64,000 nt of DNA, taken from assembly GCF_027887165.1 (NCBI RefSeq), contig NC_077235.1:51795895-51859894 (forward strand), written 5' to 3'. The position numbers were made by a program, and so were the translations under genes. The DNA is from Monodelphis domestica. Lineage: Eukaryota > Chordata > Mammalia > Didelphimorphia > Didelphidae. Positions 11,012-21,977 of the stretch are shown here, one piece after another. How positions within the stretch are numbered: the first letter of the stretch is position 1; the number at the start of each line of letters is the position of its first letter. The notes below the pieces were generated by a model that did no database searches, was not told the DNA's origin, and saw only the letters and a list, made by a program, of their open reading frames with translations.

Positions 11012-11330
11012 AATAAATAAATCAAACCAAAAAAATACATATAGCACCCATTTCCGAAACTGTAGGTCTCACTATGTGCTTTTAATCCATCATCTCTCTA
11101 CCAAGAGGTGGGTAGCCTGCTTTAACATCAGTCTCGGTGGTCTGTGGATGGTCATTGTAGAACCCTGTGGTCCTTCAAAGTTGTGTTCTTTTACAATTCT
11201 GTGGTTTTTATATAAATTATCCTACTGGCCCCTGCTTGTATTATTCTATATCAGTTCACATCAATCTTCCCAGATTGCTCTGAATCTGTCCCTTTCATCA
11301 TTGAAAAATGATTAATAAGATCTTTTATTT
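11012..11330 (-). mobile_element. Old L1 3'UTR fragment
   Basis: This resembles the 3'UTR of an older L1 lineage read on the minus strand, with the same 'catcatctctctaccaagag'-like phrase also found near 20780. It is heavily decayed and non-coding. Small open frames here are chance. Confidence 0.55.
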
Positions 11331-11934
11331 TCCAAAAATAAGGCTTTATCAACATTACCATATGATGTTTGAAAAACAGTATCAACTATTCTTTCAATCT
11401 CACTTGATTTTAAAATAAACATTTCCTATTGTAAATAGAACAGAAGAAAACATTTAAAATTCTAATATAGAACTGTTTTTCTCCCAATTCTCATTTCAAA
11501 ATTCTAGATTACATGCAAACCCCACAGCAGTTTTAACATTAGGATAGAAGTGTCCATCACAGAAATCTGATATTTTCAGAAATGTATTTGTTTCTCATTG
11601 AATCGTATCTGCAGTATTCAAAATTATGGAGTTATTATATACAAGAGAAAATACCTGAAGGCTTATTTAAATGATCTGAAATAAAAATTGGCTTTTCATG
11701 GTGCTTTCAGGTAGATATTAGAGTCTTCTCTCTTGTGTATATCTACTTGAAAATTTCTTTATCTGATACTGTGAAGGTTTTACAATTCTTTAATCTGGCT
11801 CCTGCTATACTGAACTGAGACGTTTTTTGTTTTCTGGAAGAATATTTTATGTATGTCAAGTGTCCTTCCATTAAATCAACCAGCTATTATTATTATTATT
11901 ATTGGTGGTGGTGGAGGGGAGAGGTTAGATAGTT
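11331..11934. other. No recognised gene or repeat; short (ATT)n tract
   Basis: AT-rich sequence without a credible coding frame. The only structure seen is a short ATT run at about 11885-11903, followed by a GGT-rich stretch. Confidence 0.5.
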
Positions 11935-12050
11935 TTCTCTGTGGCAGCCAATGTACTAAGGACTGGTAATAGAAAAGAAAAAAGCATAAAAACAGCCCCT
12001 GCCCTCAAAGAGTTTTTTCATTCTAATAGGGAAGACACATTTAAATGAAT
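11935..12050 (-). mobile_element. L2 3' end fragment
   Basis: The complementary strand carries the L2 3' end pattern: 'cccctgccctcaaagag' in the order expected for an L2 read on minus, after a decayed 'gccaatgtactaaggactgg' block. Old and short. Confidence 0.55.
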
Positions 12051-12071
12051 AGGCATACAATATGATAGTAA

Positions 12072-12845
12072 AGGAAAATAATAAATGTTGGAAGGGTTGT
12101 GGCAAAATTGGGGCTGTAATATCTAACCATTCTGGAGGGCAATTTGGAATTATATCCAAAAGGCTTTAAAAGACTGCCTGCCTGCCCTTTGATCCAGCCA
12201 TACCATTTCTGGGTTTGAACCCCAAAGAGACAATAGGGAAAATACATGTACAAAAATATTTTTAGCTGTGCTCTTTGTGGTGGCAAAAAATTGGAAAATG
12301 AGGGGGTTTCCAGTGGTTGGGGAATGGCTGAAAAAAAATTGTGGCGTCTGATGGTGATGGAATACTATTATTGTGCTGAAAGGAATAAAGAACTGGAGGA
12401 ATTCCATGTGAACTGGAAAGACCTCCAGGAATGGATGCAGAGTGAGAGGAGCAGAACCAGGAGAACATTGTACACAGAGACTGATACATTCTGGCACAAT
12501 CGAACATAATGGACTTCTTTACTAGCAACAATGCAATGATCCAGGATAATTCTGAGGGATTTATGAGAAAAAAATGTTATCCACATCCAGAGAAAGAACT
12601 GTGAGAGTAAAAACACAGAAGAAATATATATGACTGATCACATGGTTGGATGGGTATATGATTGGGGATATTGACTTTAAATGATCACTCTATTGCAAAT
12701 AATAATATAGAATAGGTTTTGAACAATGATACATGTATAACCCAGTGGAATTGCCCATCAACTCAGGAAGAGTGATGGGAAAGAACATGAATCATGTAAC
12801 TATGGAAAAATATTCTAAATTAATTGATCAATTAATTAAAAAAGA
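12072..12845 (+). mobile_element. 5'-truncated L1, plus strand
   Basis: The sequence starts inside the ORF2 Cys-rich domain and runs through the end of ORF2 (open frame 12246-12509: NKELEEFHVNWKDLQEWMQSE) and the 3'UTR to an A-rich tail near 12840. It is a typical short L1 insertion. No clear flanking duplication was found. Opposite orientation to most L1 copies here. Confidence 0.85.
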
Positions 12846-13320
12846 GGGATAGGAAGCTCTCAGTAATTAAATTTAGTGATCTACTCACAACTGATTTCAA
12901 TGAATAGGACAAAGCTGATATTCATCTGGCCCATTGATCAATTAAAATTTAAAATGGACATATACAAGCAATTAAATCAAGATCAGGAACTTGAGAATAC
13001 ATTCAAAAGACTGTCAAGAACTTGTAAATTTAACACACAGAAGACTAAAACCATATGAAACCATTAAAGTGAAAGCAGTCTAAAGGACTGCTTGAGTAGT
13101 CAAGAAGAAAAAGGGGGATATTTTAAAATTGGTAAGCATGAAATTTATTCCTAATAAAATTTGAGAACAAGTTATAAAAGGGATATTTTCCCAGCACCAA
13201 CAGAATCTGAGTTAGTTAAAAAACTGTTTAAAAGTTTTATAGATTTTCCTATACCATCTTCATTTCCAAATGTATTCCTCTTCTTTCCTTAACCAGCAAA
13301 TAATTTCTAATAAAATGGAG
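12846..13320. other. No recognised feature
   Basis: AT-rich sequence between an L1 tail and an L2 relic. I see no coding frame with family resemblance and no clear repeat. Confidence 0.4.
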
Positions 13321-14570
13321 TAACAAAGGAAATAAATAAGCAAATAGGTATGTACAACCTATATACAGAGTAGGGAGAAGGTGACTTCAGAAAGAAGACT
13401 CTGGGGATAGAATGGAAGAATGACCCTCTTGAAGAAGGTGATGTTTGCTGAGTCTGGAAGGAAGCCATCCATGTTAAGAGTCAGAGATGAGGACAGAAGG
13501 CATGCAAGGAATGGGGACCAATCAGTGGAAAGGCACAGAGATGAGAGATAGAATGTTGTATTTCAGACATAGGAAGTAGATCAGTGTGGCTGAACTATAT
13601 AAAGTGGGGAAGTGACTAAAATGTGAGAAGACTGAAAAGGTTGGAAGGGGCCAGGCAGTGAAAAGCTTTAAATGCCAAAGAATTTTGTTTTGGATCCTAT
13701 TAGTAAGATGGAGTCATTGGACTTCATTGAGTAGGAGTGTAAGATCAAACTTATTCACTTTTAAGGGTGTACTAGAAATAGCTTGGAGAGGTAATTGTTC
13801 AATTTTCAGAGAGAGCATTTATATCTCAGAAATTGGCAAATTCTACAAATCAGGGTTTGATTAATAATTTCATTGGTTATTTAGGCTTAAAGTGATAGAG
13901 AAAACATTAATAATGGAGATTAAACTTAAAAGGATGTCATAAGTACATTATTTTAAAGATCCATTTGCTAACCATTTATTTACCAGCACATCCCTGGGTC
14001 TTTAGAAAAATAATTTCAGCAACTTAGTAGATGTTATATTGGAGTGAGGAGACACTTGAGGCAGGAAGACTGATTAAAAGACTCTTGCAAAAGGTCAGGT
14101 GAGAGGTCATAAGGGCTTGAAGTAGAGTTGTGGCTGAGTGGAGAGAAGGGGCCACATGTGAAAGATATTGTGAAGGCAGAAATAAGATTTGGCAATAGAT
14201 TAGATATATGGGGTAAGTAAGAGTGAAAAGTTGAGTATGATACCAAGTTTGTGAGTCTGGGAGCCTGGGAGAATGCTGGTGTACTTAGCAAAAATGGAGA
14301 AGTTGGGAAGCAGGAAGAGTTTGGGGAGAAAAATAGTGAGTTCCCTTTTGGACATGTCAAATTCAAGATGCCTATAAGACAGAATTTCAAATATTTAAGA
14401 AAGTAGATGTATGGGCCTGGAGCTTGAGAGAGACTAGAATTGGATATATAGATCTGGGAATGATCTGCAGAGAGATGATTCTTATGCTGAATGCATGGAA
14501 GCTGATGATATTTCCAATGGAAATAGTAGAGGGAAAAGAGGAGAGAAGAAAGAAACTGGAAGAGAATTCC
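13321..14570 (-). mobile_element. Long L2 relic
   Basis: Blocks typical of mammalian L2 occur in order on the minus strand: the 'gaaggggccaggcagtgaaa' region near 13650, the 'agacacttgaggcaggaaga' region near 14050 and the 'ttttggacatgtcaaattca' region near 14350. About 270 bp in the middle (13760-14030) is too decayed to assign and may be another insertion. No open frame is preserved; the 208-codon minus frame at 14034-14660 is chance. Confidence 0.65.
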
Positions 14571-15075
14571 CAAAGGGAAGGCCCCAAAGAGACAGAACTG
14601 TTTCTTCTTACTTTTCTTATATACTACAGAATGGATGGCTCCTTCTGACTTAGTTGCCAATCATCTTTGACACAATCCTTTCCTCCCCAACACTGGGGAT
14701 CAATCAGGAGATATTGTGGCACCCCAGCAAGGGGCATGTTACTTAGAAACGAAACAGGGTTCATATCAGTTCTTTAGAAGTTTCCCTAGTCCAGCAAATC
14801 ATAGGTTCCCTTGATCTCCCCTGTTATACCTGTTTGCTGATAGAAAATGGAAGAATACTTAACCACTATTCACACTTGAACTGCTTTTAGCAAGCAATCA
14901 GAGGCTCTGCTCTTAAGGGGACTGGTGTATCTAACAGCCACAACAATCCATTAGGAAAAATGATGCTCTGGCTTGCAACCAGACAGAACTCACTCTGCTG
15001 AACAATATCAATGTAGACTGCCATCAGTTTCATCTTTTAGCAGTATAATTTGTTTTAAAAGTGTGCAGGGGAGGG
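14571..15075. other. No recognised feature
   Basis: Ordinary non-coding sequence between two L2 relics. No repeat signature or gene seen. Confidence 0.4.
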
Positions 15076-15800
15076 CAATCTTTCATTCGTTCTGAAAATA
15101 TTTATAAAGCTTCTGCTGTGTGCAGAGAATTTGTCTCTGGGAGAGACACAAAGCTGAGATAAAACCTGGTCTCTATCCTTATAGAATTCACAATCAAAGA
15201 GGAGGCTAATAAATATACACAGATAGCTCTAATGCTGAATTTACATGTGTGTCGGAGAAGAGAAGAATAAAGTAGTATGTGAGATCTGAGGCTTAACATC
15301 ATTTTCAGTAGGGGGATCAGAGAGACTTTCCTGGGGGATGTAGTACTTGAGTAGGGCTTTCAAGATTTGGTAAGAATTCAATAGACAAAGAGAGCAAAGG
15401 GCAAAATTCTAGGCATGAATTAAAGCATATGATAGCATGAATGTGCATTTCTGTGCAGAGAGCTGGTAAGTTGGACAGAGGGCACAGATGGGGATAATCT
15501 GAGATGAAAGATGATTGGTTCTACTCCATGTTCCCACATGGGTGCCTTCTCTCTCAACCCCCTTTAATGTGTTATCTTCCCCTATTAGAATGCAAGCTCC
15601 TTGAAGGTGAGGACTGTCTTTCTTTGTACTAGAATTTGTATTCCCAGCATTTGGTACAATGCCTTATGCACAGTAGGTGTTTAATGAAGGTTCCTTGGTT
15701 TGTGCTAGAGTGGTGAAGGTCTTGAAGGCCAGAGAAAGGAGGCTTTTTAGCAGAGTCATGACATGACAAGGTCTTTGCATGTAGCATGTCATTGGAGATT
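15076..15800 (-). mobile_element. L2 relic carrying a second, inverted L2
   Basis: The left part (15076 to about 15520) is an L2 3' region on minus ('tttataaagcttctgctgtg' onward). L2 minus homology seems to return at 15706-15800 ('gtgaaggtcttgaaggccag', 'gagtcatgacatgacaaggt'). Between them lies an L2 3' end in the other orientation, which suggests a nested insertion. Confidence 0.55.
15540..15705 (+). mobile_element. L2 3' end, plus strand, nested
   Basis: The classic L2 terminal phrase runs left to right: 'attagaatgcaagctccttg', then a 'gaggactgtctttctttgta'-like part, then 'gcacagtaggtgtttaatga'. It appears inserted into an older minus-strand L2. Confidence 0.65.
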
Positions 15801-17100
15801 GTTGTCTGTTGTCAGGTAGAAATTCTTTAGGGCCTACCAACTTGAGCTCCTGGAGCATGAGAGACTATGACTGACATGATTGTCCTGTCCCAGTATTGTA
15901 GGAAAGAGAACTGAAATCTTGTGATAGGCAAAAAGTAAGCATAGACATTGAGAGATGTTCACCAAGAACTCTTGGAAGCCTGGGGCCACTGAAGTCAGGC
16001 TGATATCATAGCCAAGTTGATGTAGAGAGGCAATGGTCTGCTGCCTATATCTGCCATAGACTCTATAGCCAATAACAGCTTCCATAGTGATGCTACAGCC
16101 TTTGTAGCCAAGCATCTTCAACTATAGCCTAAGCAAGACAATAGGAGAGAACAAGAGACTAGTTGGTCTGGGAGGCTAGTTAGGGCCACCTCTGTTGATC
16201 CTATTGTCACTGACCCAACTGATACTGAGATGCTGAGAAAAGATTATAATGTGGAATTCCCATTGAGTGAATGCTGCTCTTGTTGATAAGAATAAAACCC
16301 AAGATACAACTACTTTTTTGTGCCTTATTTTTGCATTGAGTTTATATCCCTAAGTTTCATTCTTTAAGAGTTTACTCCCTTTCTGTATTTGCCATGTTTT
16401 CAAAGAAATAATTTTCTCTAAGATAGCATTCATTCGCTGTGTGAGTTTATGTGTCTATGGTGTCCCTAGGGGATTAAATGCAGATGAAAGGGAGGCTATG
16501 TTGGCCAGGGAGAGAGAGAAATAAATTTTCCTTCTAATTGCTGGGTCTACCATCTGGGCTCTTGAGCTTAACAAAACAAATTTTATTGATACATATTATG
16601 ACTGCTCCCCCAGAGCAGAGAAGAATAAATGAATTTGGGCAGTTCCAGACATGGGAGGAGCCAGTAGTTTTTTTGGTGGGATATATGGTTAAGTGGATGG
16701 GGTAATCTCTGCCCAAAGCACTGGCTTTAAGCAATTTCCCTTTCCATTACTTTTCCCATGTCAAAATTGAAAGAACCTCCAGCTCTCTGAGAGGAAAAGG
16801 AAGTGTTCTCTAAAGGGAAAGTCATGTCCACAGGGATAATGCCAAGAGTAAAGATAGAAACAAAGGATGCCACCCACATAAGGTGCTGAATAAGAAGAAA
16901 CAACCAGTTCTCCTCATCAGCTAAATACTTTCTGCTGCACACACTGCTAGGAGCACACCCCAGCAACTATGAAAACTTGTAAAAAGAATGTCATTGTGGC
17001 ATTAGTATAAAGGATGGATTGGTGAGTGAGTGAGGGTAGTATTGGAAAGAAGAATGGTTAGATGATTGTTGCAGTTGTCTATATAGGCAAGGGCGGGATA
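15801..17100. other. No recognised gene
   Basis: About 1.3 kb without a convincing gene or repeat. A 95-codon minus frame at 15834-16121 is locally rich in Gly and Tyr (GYKGCSI, GYRVYGRYR) but lacks a family match I trust. The rest is AT-rich spacer. Confidence 0.4.
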
Positions 17101-17104
17101 ATAA

Positions 17105-17350
17105 AAGTTTAACAACCAGCTGTTCCTGCAAAAATGTACTCATGACACACTTTTTATCTGCATCATTAACATTTCCTCTATTACTTTCTTAAGTCTAGAC
17201 AATGCCATGAAAAATCAATAAGCAATCAACAAAACACTCAAGCCCTGATTTTTAGCATTTGCTGATTTCCAAGGTGTAAGTGCTCATGCTGAACATTTAA
17301 CAATCAGTTTTTTGGAAGCCAGTTTGAAAAGGATTCAACACACTGTTTCA
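17105..17350 (+). repeat. Unclassified old interspersed repeat, copy 1
   Basis: This aligns by eye with 33830-34060 in the same orientation. Shared blocks include ACACACTTT, ATTAACATTT-CTCTATTA, CTAAGT-TAGA, AAGCC-TGATTT and GATTTC-AAGG/GAGG. Non-coding; the family is unknown to me, possibly an old DNA transposon. Confidence 0.5.
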
Positions 17351-17604
17351 CATGGGTCTTATTTAGCGTGTAGATGTAAATAGAGAGGAAGCATAAAATG
17401 TGAAGAATGTTGTAAATGTGATATTGCTAATACTGGGGAACTGCTTGGAGTTGAGAGGTGAAGGAGAAGGGGAGAATAAAAGATAATGCCAAGGAAGGTA
17501 ATGAGCATGGAAATCTCAGTTAATGATATTACAAACACTGCTTAGTCTCCATCAGCCAAAAGCTGCAGTGTGTGAATTTAGGCTGCTTTGAGAGACATGG
17601 TATT

Positions 17605-17925
17605 CTCCACTAGAACGATGATCATTTCTGTTACCCTAGTCAGACCCTATGTGGGATATGTGTTCAGGTTTAGGTGTCAAGTTTTCAGAAGGACATTGAA
17701 AAAATCATGAACATCCAGCAGAAGATAACCAGTATAGTTAAGGGCTCTGAAAGTGTACTATATGAATACTGACTGAAGGGAGTGAAGAGGTTTAGTCTAT
17801 AGAAGAGAAGAAATATTTTGAGTATTTGAAGGCGTCACATCAAAGAGAAATCAGGCTTATTTTTCTTGGCCCCAGAAGGCAAAAGTAGGAGTAGCAGAAA
17901 TTAAGAGACAAATTTCACAGCATCC
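17605..17925 (+). mobile_element. L3/CR1 3' fragment, plus strand
   Basis: It follows the CR1-clade 3' ORF2/3'UTR order: 'cagaccctatgtgggatatg', 'cagaaggacattgaaaaaat', 'tatagaagagaagaaatatt' and 'cttggccccagaaggc'. It lies head to head with the longer minus-strand relic at 17985. Confidence 0.7.
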
Positions 17926-17984
17926 CAGAATTTCAGATTTGGAAATATACCAATTAATCCAATCCATACTCAAACAAGAATCAT

Positions 17985-19900
17985 TTCTAGCACATATCCA
18001 ACAAGTGTTTATCTAGCTTTTGCTAAGCAGCTCATTCTACTTCTTGACACCTCATTGTTAGGAGGTCATCTTTTAGTATGTCTTTTTGTAAGTTCTTCTC
18101 AATGCTACCAGCTTTCCCCTCAAGGGTTACACAGAATAATTTGAATCCCCCTTCCATGTGACAGCCTTTCAAATACTTAGCGATAGTTCTAACATCTTCC
18201 CTAAATCTTCTCTTTTCTAGGCTAAACTTCCTTAGTTCCATCAGTTGCTAATTGAGCCAGCTCACTAGCTTATCAGTGTCCTTTGTAAAATGTGGACTCC
18301 CAAACTGAATGTTGTGCTCCCCAAATGACCAAACAAGGACAGAGTAAATCTGGATGATCACCTCCTACATTTAGGACACAACAGCTCTCTTAATGCAGTC
18401 AATGATCATATTAGTTCTCTTGGCTGCCATATCAACCTTGTGTTTGACATTGAGGTTGCGGTCCACTAAATCCCTGGATTGTTTTTTCAGATGACCTGCT
18501 GTTTAGCCAAGCCTTGCCCATCTCATATTTATGAAGTTGCCTGTTGAACCAAAGTGTACGTTTTTTTCTCTATGTCTCTATTCCATTTAATTTTATCCTA
18601 TTCAGTTCAATGTTTTAGCTGTTGATATCTTTTTGGATCCAGATTCTCATACAACATTGGCTATTTTCCTCAGCTTTGTGTCAGATGGAATTTTGATAGA
18701 CATGCTATTAATGCTTTTATTCATGAGATTGTTTAAAATGTTAAATAATGCAGGGCCAAGGAGAGATCCCTGGGGTACTCTGCTTGAGACATTCTCTCAA
18801 AATTGATGCATAGCCATTGCTAATCTTGCCTACGTCTTTCTATCTTGTCTACAAGTGTAACATGACAGATTTTGCCAAGTGCTTTGCTAAAACATAGGAA
18901 AATCATATCTGTAGCATTTCTCCAATCTAGTACCTAGTACCCTTGTCAAAAGGATAGTCTGATACTTTTATCCAAAAAGAGGGAAATTGTTAGGCATGAT
19001 CTAGTCTCAATGAAATTGAGAGTCATTTTTGTCTTGTCTTTTCAAGTCCTAAAGTCATTCTCCTTGGCAGAGAAAACTGGAGCAAAAGAAAAGTTGAGCA
19101 GTTCTATCTTCCTCTCTCATCTATTATCCTCATTCCAGCCACTCCAAGAAGTACTCCTCTCTCTCATTTGATCCTCTTGTTTTGACCAATACTTTTTTTT
19201 GAAAAACCCTTCTCACTCTTTGCATTCCTCCTTCAACTTATTCTATGCTTTAGCCACTATTTTCCCAGGACTATATTACATGTGTGCATTTATTCTCTGT
19301 TATATATCCTTAAGTCCATCTTCTTGCCCAGGTTTTTAAAATACAGATTAGCTTCCCATTCATCCCTTTGCATCTACATGCATCTCTTCAGACTACCCCA
19401 AGTTTTTGTTTCCTTTTGCATCATTAGGATTTCACTAATGAAAGTTTCCCACTCCTTCTCATCATACTTCTTTCCTTAAGTTTTAGTTCATGAGACCCTA
19501 CCTTTATTTTCTCTGAACTCATTGAAATCTGCTTTCTTTCAAAATCACTAGACTATGATTAGCTTTCTTCTCCTTTCACATACTCTAGGAGGGAGGGGTC
19601 ACTTGTCCCTAGGGTTCTCACCCCTTGCTATCCTGGCAATCAGTTCCTCGTTCTGAGTGGGCTTTTGAAAAAGCAAATTATCATTAAGGCAATTTGAGGA
19701 ATTATTAGCTGCTTTTCATTGGCAGAGAAAGAATGAAAAACATGTAGGAAAACCTCCACCCCAACTATCTTTATAAGCCTCTATGACAGGTTAGTTATCT
19801 CTTTCCCCAGTTTCTTCATCCATTCTTTTTTCTGTACAGGCATTTTTAACTTTCTCTTGTGATGGTATTGATTATGCCTGCTTTGATTTTTGTCCATATG
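17985..19900 (-). mobile_element. L3/CR1-clade LINE relic with reverse transcriptase remnants
   Basis: About 1.9 kb on the minus strand. Near 18840-18930 it translates to DMIFLCFSKALGKICHV, which matches the CR1 RT block VVYLDFSKAFDTVSH. Near 18740-18790 it reads VPQGSLLGPALFNI, the RT motif SGVPQGSVLGPVLFNI. The catalytic FADD position has become PSDT. The 3' part (17985-18240) is the CR1 3' coding tail. Stops are frequent; this is a fossil predating marsupial radiation. The right boundary is uncertain. Confidence 0.75.
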
Positions 19901-20400
19901 GTCTTCAGAATGTCTCCCCAGACTGCTTTCTATATATCTTCATATGAGTATGTAATCTCTTGCCCAGTGTTCCCCAAGGTCAGAGCCAACACAGACAGGT
20001 CTAATTTCAATGACAGATCCAAAAGATGTCACTCACTCTTTGACTCTTACAGTCTTCTCTCAGAATTTGCTCTGGGAAAAATCTCAGAATATAGCTTTTT
20101 GTCTACTTAGACCTTTATAGATGTTGATACCAGGTTCCCAACTCCTATTCAAGCACTTATGGTAATAATGCATTTATTGGGGATGGGGTAACTTTTATTT
20201 AATACAACATAAAATGTAGAAAATGCAAAGTATTCATATGCCATAATCAAATGTACTGCAAAAGTGCTCATTATAGCTATTAGATAGTTATTATGATTCT
20301 CCTCCTTCTCAGGTGGGTCCCACTTTTTTAGAGCTTTAAAGTTCTTCTAGTAGTAAAAGCAACATGGAGGTTTTTTTCCATTTCATTAAAAAAAAATCTG
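19901..20400. other. No recognised feature
   Basis: AT-rich non-coding DNA. It may include the far end of the CR1 relic or the tail of an old L1, but I cannot place it. Confidence 0.35.
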
Positions 20401-20875
20401 AACTTTAACACTCAAAAAGAACACTTCTATACACACCACAGAACATGTAAAGAAGATTCTATGTTAGACTGTGAATTTCCATTTCATATAATTTGCTTTG
20501 AAAAAAGTATATAAATTCCTCATATTACTTTCAAAACTGTCTTGCTTGCCTGTGGTTCCCTTTGAACTTCTTTCTGTTTTTTTTTTCTGCATGTTTAAGA
20601 ATATTTCTGTGGCTCTCCATTTTGGGTCATTGCTTTGCTAACCCCATCTCCCTGGTCTACTCCCATCACTGAAAATAAAAGAATTCTTGTAATCAATAAG
20701 CATAGTCAAGAATAACAAATTTACATAGAGGCCATGCATGTCCAAAGGCATATCTCTTTCTGTACCTTATGTCCATCATCTCTCTGCCAGGAAGTAGGTA
20801 ATGTGCTTCATCATAGGTCCTTTGAAGACATGGCTGATCTAATTACACTGATCAGGGCAACTTGATCACCCTTTC
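20401..20875 (-). mobile_element. Old L1 3'UTR relic
   Basis: 20690-20875 resembles an old L1 3'UTR on minus ('gtccatcatctctctgccag', 'gtaatgtgcttcatcat'), comparable with 11060-11150. The A-rich and T-rich stretch at 20401-20690 may be the rest of the same tail. Non-coding. Confidence 0.5.
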
Positions 20876-20899
20876 AAAATGGTATACCTTTCTGGAACA

Positions 20900-21105
20900 G
20901 GAGATTATAGAATGTTAGCTCTAAATTTGGAAGGGACCTTCAGGGATATTGAGTCTGACCCCTTCATTTTCAGCTGAGGAAACTGAGACAGAGGTTTATG
21001 ACTTGTCCAAGGTCACATAGCAAGTAAGTGTCTGAAGTAGGATTCAAATTGAGGTCTTTCACTCAACAACCACAGTGCTTCCTCTACTGTGCCACTTTAG
21101 TCATA
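20900..21105 (-). mobile_element. MIR/THER-type SINE
   Basis: Read on minus, a tRNA-like head ends at about 21105, followed by the CORE ('gaggaaactgagacagagg' on plus) and a tail of the 'tagctctaaatttggaaggg' type. Old and diverged. Confidence 0.65.
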
Positions 21106-21554
21106 AATCTCACCCAATGAAGTCTCAGTGATACTTAAAATATAAAGTGCACCATGTTCCAAATTTTCTAGTTCCCTTTGCTTGTTATACAAACTTTGTT
21201 TATCTGTATATGGATAGTTGAGGCCACTGATTTTGGCCTTGACTCTTTTGGTACATTTTGTTTCCTATTAATTTCTATGCTTTTCTACTCTTACATTTCT
21301 CCTTGCACTCAAGCTACTCTTTTGTTTTCTATCTTGGGGATAATTTGTACCCAGATTTCTCCTTTCCCCTTCTTTTTTTAATTTAAAGGCTCTCAGAAAT
21401 AGATCGACAAGATTCCAGGAAAATAAATTTTGCCAGCTCTTATGTGAACTCCAACTCTGGTAGAGAGCCCTTTAGTCCTAAATGCAAAGTGATGGCTTGA
21501 AAGTCTAAATCCTAGTCTTGCATGCTATCTTCATAGCCAGCTCTTGGTTTGCAT
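21106..21554. other. No recognised feature
   Basis: AT-rich spacer downstream of the OR gene (the OR reads leftward). No coding frame or repeat recognised. Confidence 0.4.
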
Positions 21555-21790
21555 TCTTTTCATTGAGTGTAAGGAAAAATTTTCTAATAATTGGAAATGT
21601 TTCAAAGTAGGAGGGAACATTGTGGGAAATAGTAGGTATCTCATCACTGGAGATCTTCAAGATAATGTCAAATGGCTATTTTAGAGGATGATGTAAGGGG
21701 TGGGGGGCTCCTGTTCATATACGTGGAGGATTGAATAACTTCTCTAATTCCTTCTAATTCTGAAATACCATTTTCTATTTTTAATACCAA
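21555..21790 (+). mobile_element. L3/CR1 3' end
   Basis: It follows the CR1 tail: 'gaaaaattttctaataattg', 'atctcatcactggagatctt', 'ggattgaataacttc' and a final 'tccttctaattctgaaat'. It lies about 200 bp past the OR stop codon. Confidence 0.65.
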
Positions 21791-21877
21791 GAAAATTCTG
21801 TATCATTTACTAAGAAAGCTCAGTGTATGTTATACAATAATGATCAACAATTGATTACTGAGCTGAATGAAAATGAA

Positions 21878-21883
21878 TTTATT
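21878..21883 (-). terminator. Candidate poly(A) signal of the olfactory receptor
   Basis: AATAAA on the minus strand lies 95 bp beyond the TGA stop at 21978-21980. It is the first canonical signal downstream. Single-exon receptors often have short 3'UTRs, but use of this signal is an inference. Confidence 0.45.
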
Positions 21884-21977
21884 AACTTGAAAAATATCTG
21901 TTCTATGACTCAGTTGTTCCCTGCATTGACCCTATGCTTTCACAAGTAACCCACTGGAAAAAAAATTTATAGCACTT

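Noticed and set aside
14034-14660. 208-codon minus frame
   Set aside because: It lies antisense and across an L2 relic, has low-complexity Ser/Leu/Phe content and no recognisable domain.
15834-16121. Gly/Tyr-containing 95-codon minus frame as a keratin-associated protein gene
   Set aside because: Only short GY-type motifs; no Cys pattern, length or context that supports the family.
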